Positions 21,601 through 21,601 of a DNA stretch of 21,601 bases are shown in pieces (the first letter of the stretch is position 1; each line of letters opens with the position of its first letter). A program made the translations under genes and the position numbers. Origin of the DNA: Hyphomicrobiales bacterium (lineage in GTDB: Bacteria; Pseudomonadota; Alphaproteobacteria; Rhizobiales; JALURZ01); contig JALURZ010000230.1 in assembly GCA_027058735.1 (NCBI GenBank), forward strand, positions 1 to 21,601, written 5' to 3'. Below the pieces are notes generated by a model. It was given only the letters and a program-made list of their open reading frames with translations. It was not told the origin of the DNA and did not search any database.

Positions 21601-21601
21601 G

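Overview
The window is GC-rich (roughly 60-65% by eye), densely coded DNA from a bacterium that is probably an alphaproteobacterium. That placement is inference. It rests on the base composition, the frequent GTG/TTG starts, the ArsR/aquaporin pair, the ureide genes and the aerobic CoA-ester aromatic operon; no rRNA or tRNA gene is present to fix it. Nothing phage-like, no transposase and no CRISPR array was seen.

Layout. (1) 1-2208: an oddly arranged stretch in which one SDR dehydrogenase gene is split into two head-to-head pieces by a perfect 97-bp inverted repeat (1-97 / 528-624). Between the repeat copies lie the SDR 3' half and the first ~31 codons of a Rieske-type oxygenase that is cut off at the junction. 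Downstream on the minus strand is a crotonyl-CoA carboxylase/reductase-like gene. The pieces imply an original order ccr-like > SDR > Rieske oxygenase. (2) 2374-4383: a periplasmic DUF411 protein, then a MarR regulator divergent from an EamA/DMT exporter, with two TTGA-N2-TCAA palindromes between them. (3) 4497-6030: a double-CDGSH iron-sulfur protein followed by a glutamate-synthase-like FMN/Fe-S protein whose frame is broken in a CG-dinucleotide run. (4) 6027-8620: a TetR remnant, then a PaaK-like acyl-CoA ligase translationally coupled to a crotonase. (5) 8680-9958: a MIP channel with an AqpS-like widened pore, divergent from an ArsR with a C-terminal CC-x6-C arsenite-type site. (6) 10052-14922: a nicotinate phosphoribosyltransferase-like gene, a GST, and a ureide (urate to allantoate) set: PuuE-type allantoinase, FCD-type GntR regulator, OHCU decarboxylase and HIU hydrolase. 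(7) 14937-15029: a REP-like double hairpin. (8) 15056-21601: a seven-gene minus-strand operon with overlapping or near-overlapping genes. In transcription order it encodes the old-yellow-enzyme half of a 2-aminobenzoyl-CoA monooxygenase/reductase (or salicylyl-CoA 5-hydroxylase) type protein, which runs off the window, then SDR, MarR, crotonase, acyl-CoA dehydrogenase, a 2-aminobenzoate/benzoate-CoA ligase type enzyme and a Rid protein.

How the parts fit. Region 8 looks like a complete aerobic CoA-dependent aromatic-acid route: activation by the ligase, dearomatisation by the fused monooxygenase/reductase, then beta-oxidation-like steps by dehydrogenase, crotonase and SDR, with a Rid protein as a candidate for handling the amino/imine group. 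Regions 1 and 4 hold further CoA-ester chemistry. Region 6 recovers nitrogen from purines.

The points most worth following up are the inverted-repeat split SDR (a real invertible segment or a fold-back chimera), a Ccr homologue in which two of the four CO2-pocket residues known from the family appear replaced, the CDGSH plus glutamate-synthase-like pair, and the catabolic operon whose crotonase and Rid proteins both lack canonical catalytic residues.
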